A stretch of 64,000 bases of DNA from Candidatus Heritagella intestinalis (GTDB taxonomy: Bacteria > Bacillota > Clostridia > Oscillospirales > Acutalibacteraceae). The stretch spans positions 1 through 64,000 of the forward strand of contig CAJFVO010000001.1 in NCBI GenBank assembly GCA_904420555.1, given 5' to 3'. Made by a program: the position numbers and the translations under genes. This document shows positions 44,739 to 52,697 of the stretch, in pieces; position 1 is the stretch's first letter; each line of letters begins with the position of its first letter. The notes beneath the pieces are model-generated. The model did not search any database. It worked only from the letters and a program-made list of their open reading frames with translations, and was not told where the DNA came from.

Positions 44739-45089
44739 TTATTCAGCGTCAGCAGTCACTTCGGCTGCCGGGGCAGGCTGCTTCTTCTCGTTTTTGATTT
44801 CCTTTTTGACAATAATGGAGCGGAGAACGCCATCGGTGATCTTGAAGACGCGGTCCAGCTCAGCGGTGAAGGCGGGGGCGCTCTTGAAGTTGATCAGGGT
44901 GTAGTAGCCCTCGGTCTGCTTCGCGATGGGATAGGCCAGACGGCGCTTGCCCCAGTCGTCCACGCTTTCCACAGTGCCGTGCTTGTCGATGAGACCCTTG
45001 AACTTCTCAACAACAGCGGCAGCACCTTCCTCACCCAGCTTTGTGGAGAGGATGAACACGGTTTCATAGGAATTGATAATCTCGGTCAT
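44739..45089 (-). CDS. rpsF: Ribosomal protein bS6
   Basis: This 116-residue protein is bS6 (SYETVFILSTKLGEE, VESVDDWGKRRLAYPI, YYTLINFKSAP). The C-terminal tail is Lys/Glu/Ala-rich. The start at 45089 has AAAAGGAGG upstream; a frame from 45140 extends into the leader. It heads the operon with ssb and rpsR. Confidence 0.97.
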   Translation of the reverse strand: MTEIINSYETVFILSTKLGEEGAAAVVEKFKGLIDKHGTVESVDDWGKRRLAYPIAKQTEGYYTLINFKSAPAFTAELDRVFKITDGVLRSIIVKKEIKNEKKQPAPAAEVTADAE

Positions 45090-45117
45090 GCTTGTTGCAC
45101 CTCCTTTTGGACGTAAG

Positions 45118-45138
45118 GCTCCTCCCATTAGGGGGAGC
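45118..45138 (-). promoter_or_regulatory. Hairpin in the rpsF leader (possible S6:S18 site)
   Basis: On the minus strand the leader forms GCTCCCCCTAATGGGAGGAGC-type pairing about 30 nt upstream of rpsF. The bS6:bS18 complex is known to repress its own operon by binding a leader hairpin in many bacteria; that this hairpin is the site is inference. Confidence 0.4.
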
Positions 45139-45189
45139 AAGGATTTTATAGAAGGCCGCGATCACATAAATGGCGCAGCCAACAGACCT

Positions 45190-45218
45190 ATTATACCAGT
45201 GAGAATCGGGCTGGTCAA
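45190..45218 (-). promoter_or_regulatory. Promoter of the rpsF operon
   Basis: On the minus strand TTGACC (45213-45218) and a perfect TATAAT (45190-45195) have a 17-nt spacer. The leader is then about 95 nt. Confidence 0.88.
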
Positions 45219-45251
45219 GCTTTTTTTCAATATTTTTGCCGCCTTAAACGA

Positions 45252-45296
45252 GAAACTCCCCCATTCAGGCGCAATGCCGGAAAACGGGGGAGACAG
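45252..45296 (-). terminator. Hairpin after the zinc-ribbon membrane protein gene
   Basis: CTCCCCC (45256-45262) pairs with GGGGGAG (45286-45292) about 25 nt after the end of the gene. The minus-strand tail is only moderately T-rich. Confidence 0.6.
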
Positions 45297-45314
45297 AAGC
45301 GATTTTTAGAAGTT

Positions 45315-46385
45315 TTACAGGAAATTGGGCAGGAAATTTACAATGAAATAGCAGACAATGAGGCAAATGGTCAGAGGGATGTTGATCCCGCCCCGGCTCT
45401 GCATCTGCACATTGTATTCTGCGGTGGGAAGCTTTTCCTGCTGAATCTTGTGGATGGTTTTGACGCAGTGATTCATATACAGGCGGTTTCCTACGAACCC
45501 CATGATAATCATGACCACTAAAATCAGGCCTAAAAGCAAGGAAGGCAGGAGAACCAGAAGGGTGTCGTGGGGATTTTCCATGGCCAGCTGTAAAGCGGCA
45601 TTCCATTGTTGAGGGGAAATGGGGGCGGAAGAGGAAAAATCCACACCAATCTGGGTAAGCAGGTCTACCATCAGAGGAGACGACCAAACGATGTTCACAT
45701 AGGTAGAGGCAATATACAGGGCAAACACAATGACAGTGATAATGGAGCCCAGCTTATACTGCTTGCGATAGAGCATCCACGGGCCGGAAAACAGGAAAGC
45801 GCAGAAATTAAAGCGGTTGCGCCGGTATTTTTTCTGGTTCCGGAAGGTGGGGAGATAGTAAGCGGTGTTGTTCTGTACCAGCTTGGCCACTTCCTTGGCG
45901 GGAATATCGTCAATAAGCTCGTCCGGCCCCACGCCGCCCATAGGGTCCAGAGCAAAGGGCATAGGGGAGCCACCCACACCGCCGCCAGGAAAAGGAGACC
46001 CTGAGCCGGGGAAAGGGTTGCCTCCCTGAGGAGGCGGGTTCCCATAAGGATTCTGTACGTTTTGCTTTTGGTTTTTGTGCCGGGCCGGCTCCCCGGACAG
46101 GGAAGCGCCGCACTGGTCGCAGAACAGGGCGCTGTGGGCATTGAGCTTGCCGCAGTTAGGGCATTCCTGGTCTTTGATTTCCGCACTCACGTCAGGAGCT
46201 TCTGGAGAAGCGGGCGGCGCCCAGCTTTTTCCCTCTGCGTGTAAGTCATCAAATTTACATTTCCCCTCTTTTTGGTAACATTCCCGATGATAGGGGGCGC
46301 CGCATTGGGGGCAGACTACAATATCATCGCCAGGCTGAAACGGTTTGTCACAGACAGGGCATCGGATACCGGTATAATCAAGCAT
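45315..46385 (-). CDS. Zinc-ribbon / RING-like protein with DUF2628-type membrane domain
   Basis: This 356-residue protein starts with a RING-like zinc module (CPVCDKPFQPGDDIVVCPQCG followed by His and Cys, about residues 9-45), then a second zinc ribbon (CPNCGKLNAHSALFCDQCG, about 77-95). A Pro/Gly/Phe-rich linker follows (about 110-160), then a membrane domain with about three helices that begins NRFNFCAFLFSGPWMLYRK, typical of DUF2628 proteins. It is membrane-anchored with its zinc domains on the cytoplasmic side, by the positive-inside rule. Function is unknown. Confidence 0.8.
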   Translation of the reverse strand: MLDYTGIRCPVCDKPFQPGDDIVVCPQCGAPYHRECYQKEGKCKFDDLHAEGKSWAPPASPEAPDVSAEIKDQECPNCGKLNAHSALFCDQCGASLSGEPARHKNQKQNVQNPYGNPPPQGGNPFPGSGSPFPGGGVGGSPMPFALDPMGGVGPDELIDDIPAKEVAKLVQNNTAYYLPTFRNQKKYRRNRFNFCAFLFSGPWMLYRKQYKLGSIITVIVFALYIASTYVNIVWSSPLMVDLLTQIGVDFSSSAPISPQQWNAALQLAMENPHDTLLVLLPSLLLGLILVVMIIMGFVGNRLYMNHCVKTIHKIQQEKLPTAEYNVQMQSRGGINIPLTICLIVCYFIVNFLPNFL

Positions 46386-46550
46386 GGTGTTTCCTCCGAG
46401 TCAATTACAGAAATTTTGGCGTCCTTTCAAAAAGGAGGTTCGCCGTGACGTACTGCTGTTATTGTACATGGTTTTGCAAAAAAGTGCAATCGCTTTTCCT
46501 GTAAAGGCAGATTTTTTAAAATACCTGTCACTTCTGGGAAAAGAAAAAAC

Positions 46551-46579
46551 TTGCAAGAAGCAGGGCAATGCGATAATAT
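46551..46579 (+). promoter_or_regulatory. Promoter of asnS
   Basis: TTGCAA (46551-46556) and TAATAT (46574-46579) have a 17-nt spacer. The leader of ~65 nt is too short for a T-box. Confidence 0.65.
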
Positions 46580-46649
46580 AGTAAAAGTAATGGGAGAAGA
46601 ATCTATTTCTGTCCTCATTCGAAAAAGACTTGACGTAGGAGTGAAGAAA

Positions 46650-48044
46650 ATGGAACGCACAGAAATTGCCGCCCTGTATCAGGACGCGGCGGCTTACGGC
46701 GGAAAAACCATCACCGTCTGCGGTTGGGCCAGGACCATCCGCGATTCCAAGAACCTGGGTTTTATTGATTTGAATGACGGCAGCTGCTTTAAGGGCGTGC
46801 AGGTCGTATTTGAGGCGAATAAAATCAATAATTTCAAAGAGATCGCGAAGCAGAACGTTGGGGCCGCCCTGTGCGTGACCGGCGAACTGCTGCTGACCCC
46901 CGAGGCCAAGCAGCCCTTTGAGATTCACGCGGCGGAAATCGTTGTGGAAGGCCCTTCCACCCCGGATTATCCCCTGCAGAAAAAGCGCCATACGGTGGAT
47001 TACCTGCGCACCATCGCCCATCTTCGTCCCCGGACCAACCTGTTCAGCGCGGCTTTCCGGGTGCGGTCTGCGGCGGCATTTGCTATCCACAAATTCTTTA
47101 ACGAGCGGGGCTTTGTCTATGTCCACACGCCCCTGATTACCGGCAGTGACTGCGAGGGCGCCGGGGAGATGTTCCATGTGACCACCCTGGACCTGGAAAA
47201 CCCGCCCCGCACCGAAGACGGCAAAGTGGATTACAGCCAGGACTTTTTCGGCAAGCCCACTTCCCTGACGGTTTCCGGCCAGCTGGAAGGCGAGTGCATG
47301 GCCCAGGCCTTTGGCAAGATTTACACCTTCGGCCCCACTTTCCGGGCGGAAAAATCCTATACGCCCCGCCACGCTGCGGAGTTCTGGATGATTGAGCCGG
47401 AGATTGCCTTTGCCGACCTCAACGACGACATGGCCCTGGCCAAGGACATGATCCAGTACATTATCAAGTATGTCATGGAGACCTGCCCGCAGGACATCGC
47501 CTTCTTCAATCAGTTTGTGGATAAAGGGCTCATTGAGCGGTTGGAGCATGTGGCCAATTCGGATTTTGCCCGGGTGACCTACACCGAGGCGGTGGAACTG
47601 CTGCAAAAGAACAACGATAAGTTTGAGTATAAGGTGGAATGGGGCTGCGACCTGCAGACCGAGCACGAACGGTATCTGACGGAGGAAATCTTCAAAAAGC
47701 CCGTGTTCGTCACCGACTATCCCAAGGAGATCAAGGCCTTCTATATGCGCCTCAACGATGACGGCAAGACGGTGGCGGCAGTGGATATGTTGGTGCCGGG
47801 TATTGGCGAGATCATCGGCGGCAGCCAGCGTGAGGAGCGGCTGGATCTGCTCCAGGCTCGTATGAAAGAGCTGGACCTGGACGAAAAGGACTACTGGTGG
47901 TATCTGGATCTGCGCCGTTATGGCGGAACCAAGCACGCCGGCTTTGGTCTGGGCTTTGAGCGCATGGTCATGTATCTCACCGGCATTGCCAACATCCGGG
48001 ACGTGCTTCTGTTCCCCCGGACGACGGGCAGCGCGGAGTTTTAA
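46650..48044 (+). CDS. asnS: Asparaginyl-tRNA synthetase
   Basis: This 464-residue class II synthetase charges tRNA-Asn. The OB-fold anticodon-binding domain ([19 protein letters not shown]) is at the N-terminus. Class II motifs follow: motif 2 [19 protein letters not shown] and motif 3 [15 protein letters not shown]. The asparagine-specific form is supported by [11 protein letters not shown]. The ATG at 46650 has TAGGAG upstream, while the open frame reaches 46551 without a better start. larE starts 2 nt after the stop. Confidence 0.95.
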   Translation: MERTEIAALYQDAAAYGGKTITVCGWARTIRDSKNLGFIDLNDGSCFKGVQVVFEANKINNFKEIAKQNVGAALCVTGELLLTPEAKQPFEIHAAEIVVEGPSTPDYPLQKKRHTVDYLRTIAHLRPRTNLFSAAFRVRSAAAFAIHKFFNERGFVYVHTPLITGSDCEGAGEMFHVTTLDLENPPRTEDGKVDYSQDFFGKPTSLTVSGQLEGECMAQAFGKIYTFGPTFRAEKSYTPRHAAEFWMIEPEIAFADLNDDMALAKDMIQYIIKYVMETCPQDIAFFNQFVDKGLIERLEHVANSDFARVTYTEAVELLQKNNDKFEYKVEWGCDLQTEHERYLTEEIFKKPVFVTDYPKEIKAFYMRLNDDGKTVAAVDMLVPGIGEIIGGSQREERLDLLQARMKELDLDEKDYWWYLDLRRYGGTKHAGFGLGFERMVMYLTGIANIRDVLLFPRTTGSAEF

Positions 48045-48046
48045 CA

Positions 48047-48907
48047 ATGGAATATGCAGGAAAGGTGCGGAAACTAAAAGAAATCCTGTCCCGCCTGCTG
48101 CCAGAAGGGCTCTGTGTAGCCTTTTCCGGCGGGGTGGACAGCGCCGTCCTGCTGTGCCTGGCGGAGGCTCTTCGCAGGGAGCATGGTCTTCCTGCGGGGA
48201 GCCTCCGCGGGGTATTGTTTGCCACCCAGCTGCATCCCCCGGCGGATGAGGCGGATGCAAAGCAGCAGGCCGAGGCCATGGGCGTGCCTTTGGAGGTGGT
48301 GCGGGTGGATGAATTTTCCGACCCGGCCATTATGCAGAATCCTCCGGACCGGTGCTACCGGTGCAAGCGGCTGCTTTTCCAAACTTTGTGGGAAACGGCT
48401 CGAAAGGCTGGCCTTGCTGTGGCGGTGGACGGCACCAATTATGATGATCTTTCAGAATACCGGCCGGGCCTTCGGGCTTTGCGGGAGTTGGAAGTCCGCA
48501 GCCCTCTGGCCGAAGCGGAGATGACAAAAGAGGAAGTTCGCCATTTGGCCAAAGAGATGGGCCTGGCTGTGAGCCGAAAGCCTTCCAGCCCCTGCATGGC
48601 GACCCGGCTACCCTATGGGGACCGGCTGACTCCGGAAAAACTGCGACAGGCGGCAGAGGGGGAAGAACTGCTAAAACAGGCGGGCTTTCCGGCATGCCGC
48701 CTGCGGGTTCATGAAAATTTGGCGCGGATTGAAATTCTCCCGGCAGATTTCGGGCGTTTTGGGGCGGTTATGGAGGAGATTACCGGAAAGATCAAGAATC
48801 TCGGGTTTGACTATGTGACGCTGGATTTAGAGGGTTTCCGTTCCGGCAGCATGGACGAGCCTTTGCGGCGTATGGAAAAATCATCACAGGAGGCGGCAAG
48901 GAATTGA
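48047..48907 (+). CDS. larE: LarE, sulfur transferase for the nickel-pincer cofactor
   Basis: This 286-residue PP-loop enzyme adds sulfur to the LarB product (pyridinium-3,5-biscarboxylic acid mononucleotide) to make the pincer ligand. The PP-loop FSGGVDSAVLL is at about residues 25-35. The sulfur-donor cysteine of the L. plantarum enzyme corresponds to Cys183 (PSSPCMATR). Two more cysteines, Cys103 and Cys106 (DRCYRCKRLLF), fit the three-cysteine group that binds a [4Fe-4S] cluster and can act catalytically. It is 2 nt downstream of asnS and overlaps larB by 4 nt. Confidence 0.94.
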   Translation: MEYAGKVRKLKEILSRLLPEGLCVAFSGGVDSAVLLCLAEALRREHGLPAGSLRGVLFATQLHPPADEADAKQQAEAMGVPLEVVRVDEFSDPAIMQNPPDRCYRCKRLLFQTLWETARKAGLAVAVDGTNYDDLSEYRPGLRALRELEVRSPLAEAEMTKEEVRHLAKEMGLAVSRKPSSPCMATRLPYGDRLTPEKLRQAAEGEELLKQAGFPACRLRVHENLARIEILPADFGRFGAVMEEITGKIKNLGFDYVTLDLEGFRSGSMDEPLRRMEKSSQEAARN

Positions 48908-49647
48908 AAGCAAAGGAACTGCTGGAAGCAGTGCGGGATGGCAAGGTTTCTGTAGAAGAGGCGGCGGAGCAGCTGAAGACCTTGCCCTATGAAAACCTGG
49001 GCTTTGCCCGTCTGGACCACCATCGGGAGCTACGCACCGGCTTTCCCGAGGTGATCTTCAGCCAGGGAAAAACCGTGGAGCAGACAGGGATTATTTTTGA
49101 AAAGCTCTGGAAGCGCAGCGGCCTGGTATTGGCTACCCGGGCTTCCCGGGAACAGTACGAAGCGGTGCGGCTCCGGGTACCGGAGGCCGTATACCACGAG
49201 ACGGCCCGGTCCATTACCGCCGGCATGAAGCCGGAAGAAGAGCGTGTTGGACTGGTGGCAGTCTGTACCGGCGGAACCGCAGATATTCCTGTAGCGGAGG
49301 AAGCCGCCGTTACCGCGGAGATGTGCGGGGCGAGAGTAGAGCGGATTTTTGATATTGGCGTTTCCGGCCTGCATCGGATGATTTCCGCTCTGCCGGAAAT
49401 TCGCCGGGCCACGGCTATTGTGGCGGTGGCAGGCATGGAGGGGGCTTTGGCTTCCGTTCTGGCCGGACAGCTGGATCACCCGGTGATTGCCGTGCCCACC
49501 AGCGTGGGGTATGGGGCCAATTTTGGCGGCCTTTCCGCCCTGCTCACTATGATCAATTCCTGTGCAACAGGGATTGCCGTGGTGAATATCGACAATGGGT
49601 TTGGCGGCGGCTATCTGGCGGCCCAGATTAACCGGCAGTCCAAATGA
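48904..49647 (+). CDS. larB: LarB, nicotinate adenine dinucleotide carboxylase
   Basis: This 247-residue protein is LarB, which carboxylates NaAD to start pincer-cofactor synthesis. The C-terminal part resembles PurE (VAVCTGGTADIPVAEEAA, then HPVIAVPTSVGYGANFGG). The start is TTG at 48904, overlapping the larE stop as TTGA, with GGAGG just upstream. This order, E-B-C, allows coupled translation. Confidence 0.95.
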   Translation: MKAKELLEAVRDGKVSVEEAAEQLKTLPYENLGFARLDHHRELRTGFPEVIFSQGKTVEQTGIIFEKLWKRSGLVLATRASREQYEAVRLRVPEAVYHETARSITAGMKPEEERVGLVAVCTGGTADIPVAEEAAVTAEMCGARVERIFDIGVSGLHRMISALPEIRRATAIVAVAGMEGALASVLAGQLDHPVIAVPTSVGYGANFGGLSALLTMINSCATGIAVVNIDNGFGGGYLAAQINRQSK

Positions 49648-49684
49648 AACCACGGGTGAAACAAGTTTTTAAGGAGGATTTTCA

Positions 49685-50980
49685 ATGGGGAAGACCCTGT
49701 ATTTAGAGTGTTATTCCGGCATCAGCGGCGACATGACGGTGGCGGCTCTGCTGGATTTGGGAGTCAGCCGTGAAAAACTGGAAAAGGCCCTGGCCAGCCT
49801 GCATCTGGAAGGATACTCCTTGCGGTTTGGCCGCGCCAATAAAAACGGCATAGAGGCCATGGATTTTGACGTGATGCTGGAAGGCGGCGATCACGGCCAT
49901 CACCATGAACAAGATCACGGGCACTCTCATGACCATGTTCATTCCCACGACCACGAGACGCATCATCATGCACATAGCCACAGCCACGAGCATAGTCATG
50001 GAGAGGGCCATGTGCATCGGGGCCTGGGCGAGATTCTGCCTATGATTGACAATGCGGAGGAGGTTTCTCCCCGAGCCAAGGAGATGACCAAAAAGGTCTT
50101 TACCGTCCTGGCCCAGGCAGAAGGGAAAGTTCACGGCAAACCGCCCGAGGAAGTCCACTTCCACGAAGTGGGGGCGGTGGATTCCATTGTGGATATTGTA
50201 GCGGCCTGTGTGTGCCTGGATGACCTGGATGTGGAAACTATCTACGCTTCTCCTCTGTGGGAAGGCTGCGGATGGGTGCAGTGCCAGCATGGCCTGATGC
50301 CGGTGCCGGCTCCTGCTACTTTGGAGCTGGCGAAAATTGGCGGCCTTTCCCTGCATGTGACCGGAGACGAAGGGGAGAGGGTCACCCCTACCGGCGCAGC
50401 TATATTGGCGGCTTTGGGCAGTGGGGAGCCTCTGCCGGAAAGCTTTGTTGTGGAAAGAATTGGCCTTGGAGCCGGGAAAAAGGATTTCCCCCAGGCCAAT
50501 ATTCTCCGGGCCATGGTCATCTGTTCCGGTAAAAAAAAAACCGATGAACTGACAGATACCGTAGCGGTGCTGGAAACCAATCTAGACGACTGCACCGGCG
50601 AAAAACTGGCCTATTGCCAGGGGCTTCTGATGCAGGCTGGCGCTTTGGATGCGTCATTTTCGCCGCTGTACATGAAGAAGAACCGCCCGGCCTGGCTGCT
50701 GCGTGTGATCTGTCGGCAGGAGGACGCGGAGGCCCTGAGCCGGATTATTTTCCGGGAGACCACAGCGTTGGGCGTCCGGACTAGTGTACAACAGCGCCGG
50801 ATTATGAAGCGCTGGCCGGGCATAGTGACGACGGATGTGGGGCCAGTACAGGTAAAACACTGCGAATATGGCGAGATTCATAAGTGTTATGTGGAATATG
50901 AAAGTGCCGCAAAGCTGGCAGAAGCAAGCGGCCTTTCTCTTGACGAGATATACAGAAAAGCAGAAAGAAGTATGGACTGA
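49685..50980 (+). CDS. larC: LarC, nickel insertion protein (single continuous frame)
   Basis: This 431-residue protein inserts nickel into the pincer ligand using CTP. It has the N-terminal LarC1 part (YSGISGDMTVAALLDLGV), a very His-rich stretch at about residues 75-115 (HGHHHEQDHGHSHDHVHSHD) that probably stores nickel, and the LarC2 part (LETNLDDCTGEKLAY onward). In L. plantarum the two parts need a programmed frameshift. Here they are one frame but joined across ten A's (50531-50540). AAGGAGG lies upstream of the ATG. Confidence 0.94.
   Translation: MGKTLYLECYSGISGDMTVAALLDLGVSREKLEKALASLHLEGYSLRFGRANKNGIEAMDFDVMLEGGDHGHHHEQDHGHSHDHVHSHDHETHHHAHSHSHEHSHGEGHVHRGLGEILPMIDNAEEVSPRAKEMTKKVFTVLAQAEGKVHGKPPEEVHFHEVGAVDSIVDIVAACVCLDDLDVETIYASPLWEGCGWVQCQHGLMPVPAPATLELAKIGGLSLHVTGDEGERVTPTGAAILAALGSGEPLPESFVVERIGLGAGKKDFPQANILRAMVICSGKKKTDELTDTVAVLETNLDDCTGEKLAYCQGLLMQAGALDASFSPLYMKKNRPAWLLRVICRQEDAEALSRIIFRETTALGVRTSVQQRRIMKRWPGIVTTDVGPVQVKHCEYGEIHKCYVEYESAAKLAEASGLSLDEIYRKAERSMD
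50531..50540 (+). other. A10 slippery homopolymer at the LarC1/LarC2 junction
   Basis: Ten A's encode Lys-Lys-Lys plus one base. A -1 slip leads to TGA at 50545-50547, and a +1 slip to TGA at 50550-50552, so either shift makes a LarC1-only product ending within four codons. Confidence 0.7.
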
Positions 50981-51085
50981 AAGGTAAAAATGCAGGAAAT
51001 CTATTTTGAACTTGCATTTCTCTCGGGGATATAGTAAAATCGTTTATAGCTTACGGCGAAAAAATGCATTCTATAGGAAACGGAG

Positions 51086-52372
51086 ATGCTTTCAGTGGAA
51101 TATCAGTCCATGACGAAGAACGAGTTGGAAACCCTGCGCAGCCAGCTGCAGAACGAGTATGACGCCTTTCAGGCTTTGGGCCTGAAGCTGAACATGGCCA
51201 GAGGCAAGCCCGGAACGGATCAGCTTGACCTTTCCATGCCGATGCTGGACGTCCTCAGTTCGAAAGCAAACTTGATCGCTTCTACCGGGGATGACTGCCG
51301 CAACTACGGTATGGCCGATGGCCTTCCGGAGATGCAGGCCTTGTTCGGAGAGTTGATGGGGGTTCCCGCTCATCTGGTTACTGTGGGGAACAATTCCAGC
51401 CTGAATATTATGTTCGATACCGTTTCCTGCGCCATGACTCACGGCTTTAGTGGCTGCGCCCCCTGGGGCCGGCAGGAAAAAGTGAAGTTTCTTTGCCCGG
51501 TACCGGGATATGACCGCCATTTTGGTATCACCCAGTACTTTGGCATTGAAATGATCGCGGTTCCCATGACTTCCGCTGGCCCGGATATGGACATTGTGGA
51601 GAAACTGGTTTCTGAGGACGAGACCGTGAAGGGTATTTGGTGTATTCCCAAGTATTCCAATCCCACTGGCATCACTTATTCCGATGAAACGGTGCGCCGC
51701 TTTGCCTCTCTGAAGCCTGCGGCCAAGGATTTCCGCATTTTCTGGGATAATGCATACTGTGTCCACGATTTGACAGACACGCCGGATTCCCTGCTGAATC
51801 TCTACGAGGAGTGTGCAGCTCGCGGAAATGAAGAGCTGGCCATTTATTTTGCTTCCACCTCCAAGATTACATTCCCCGGAGCGGGTGTAGCAGCTATGGC
51901 AGCTGGCCCGGAGACCATTAAGGTTCTGCGGGAGCATTTCTCCTTCCAGACCATTGGCCCCGATAAGCTGAACCAGCTGCGGCACATTGCCTTCCTGCGG
52001 GATCGCCAGGGTGTCATGGAGCATATGGCCCGCCATCGTCAGATTCTGGAGCCCAAGTTCCGCAAAGTGCTGGAAATGTTGGAAACCGAATTGGGCGGCC
52101 TGGGCGTTGCTAAGTGGACCCATCCCAACGGCGGGTATTTTGTCAGCGTGGATGTGATGCCCGGCTGCGCAAAGCGGGTAGTACAGCTCTGCAAGGAGGC
52201 TGGTGTCACGTTGACCGGCGCCGGCGCTACCTTCCCGTATGGCAATGATCCCCAGGACAGCAATATCCGGGTGGCCCCCACCTATCCTCCGGTAGAAGAG
52301 CTGGAAAAGGCCATGGAGCTGTTCTGCCTGAGCGCTCGCCTGGCTGCCTGCGAAAAGCTGCTGGAAGGCTGA
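51086..52372 (+). CDS. Class I aminotransferase, aspartate aminotransferase Ic-like
   Basis: This 428-residue PLP enzyme belongs to the group that Pfam calls Asp_aminotransf (fold type I, subgroup Ic). The N-terminal LNMARGKPGTDQLDLS, YGMADGLPEMQALFGELMG, KYSNPTGITYSD and the PLP-lysine motif STSKITFPGAGVA are visible. It probably exchanges amino groups between aspartate or alanine and 2-oxo acids. ATG at 51086 and GTG at 51095 both have usable ribosome-binding sites. It stands alone between the lar genes and secDF and ends before a terminator. Confidence 0.88.
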   Translation: MLSVEYQSMTKNELETLRSQLQNEYDAFQALGLKLNMARGKPGTDQLDLSMPMLDVLSSKANLIASTGDDCRNYGMADGLPEMQALFGELMGVPAHLVTVGNNSSLNIMFDTVSCAMTHGFSGCAPWGRQEKVKFLCPVPGYDRHFGITQYFGIEMIAVPMTSAGPDMDIVEKLVSEDETVKGIWCIPKYSNPTGITYSDETVRRFASLKPAAKDFRIFWDNAYCVHDLTDTPDSLLNLYEECAARGNEELAIYFASTSKITFPGAGVAAMAAGPETIKVLREHFSFQTIGPDKLNQLRHIAFLRDRQGVMEHMARHRQILEPKFRKVLEMLETELGGLGVAKWTHPNGGYFVSVDVMPGCAKRVVQLCKEAGVTLTGAGATFPYGNDPQDSNIRVAPTYPPVEELEKAMELFCLSARLAACEKLLEG

Positions 52373-52420
52373 ACTTTTACAGTTTTAGTGAAATAGCGAT
52401 ATAGTTGACGGATTTATTCT

Positions 52421-52457
52421 GCCCCGGGAATCTTTTTCAGGATTTTCGGGGCTTTTC
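52421..52457 (+). terminator. Terminator after the aminotransferase gene
   Basis: GCCCCG (52421-52426) pairs with CGGGGC (52447-52452), with additional pairing inside the loop, and is followed by TTTT. Confidence 0.8.
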
Positions 52458-52523
52458 CACGATAAGTCTATTTTGGGTTTTGGAGGAACCTCCGAAGAAA
52501 TGATATTTTTCGATGCTTTTTCG

Positions 52524-52552
52524 TTGACTTTTCTGTGTTTCTCTACTATAAT
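52524..52552 (+). promoter_or_regulatory. Promoter of secDF
   Basis: TTGACT (52524-52529) and a perfect TATAAT (52547-52552) have a 17-nt spacer. It produces a leader of about 140 nt. Confidence 0.88.
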
Positions 52553-52557
52553 GTTTT

Positions 52558-52697
52558 TTGTTACGCTTGTATATTTGCAAATAGACCAGAAAAAGGGCTG
52601 TTTGATTTTCTCAATAGAAAAAGAACGGGTTTTTTTGAAGGCCGGCAGATGCAGCGACTAAGGGGGCCAAGCCCCTGAAAAAATGGAGGATATGTGC
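52558..52697 (+). other. Untranslated leader of secD
   Basis: This leader separates the promoter from secD in a stretch (52373-52697) that otherwise holds only the preceding terminator and the secDF promoter. A short hairpin AGGGG/CCCCT at 52661-52676 precedes the ribosome-binding site. I recognise no known riboswitch in it. Confidence 0.5.

Noticed and set aside
46551..46649. T-box leader upstream of asnS
   Set aside because: The interval between the likely promoter and the start codon is about 70 nt, too short for a T-box with its specifier and antiterminator.
49685..50980. larC as a frameshifted pseudogene
   Set aside because: The frame is continuous over both parts, so the A10 run is a possible slippage site, not a break.
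52473..52661. 62-residue hydrophobic frame upstream of secD
   Set aside because: The secDF promoter (52524-52552) lies inside it, and it has no good ribosome-binding site.
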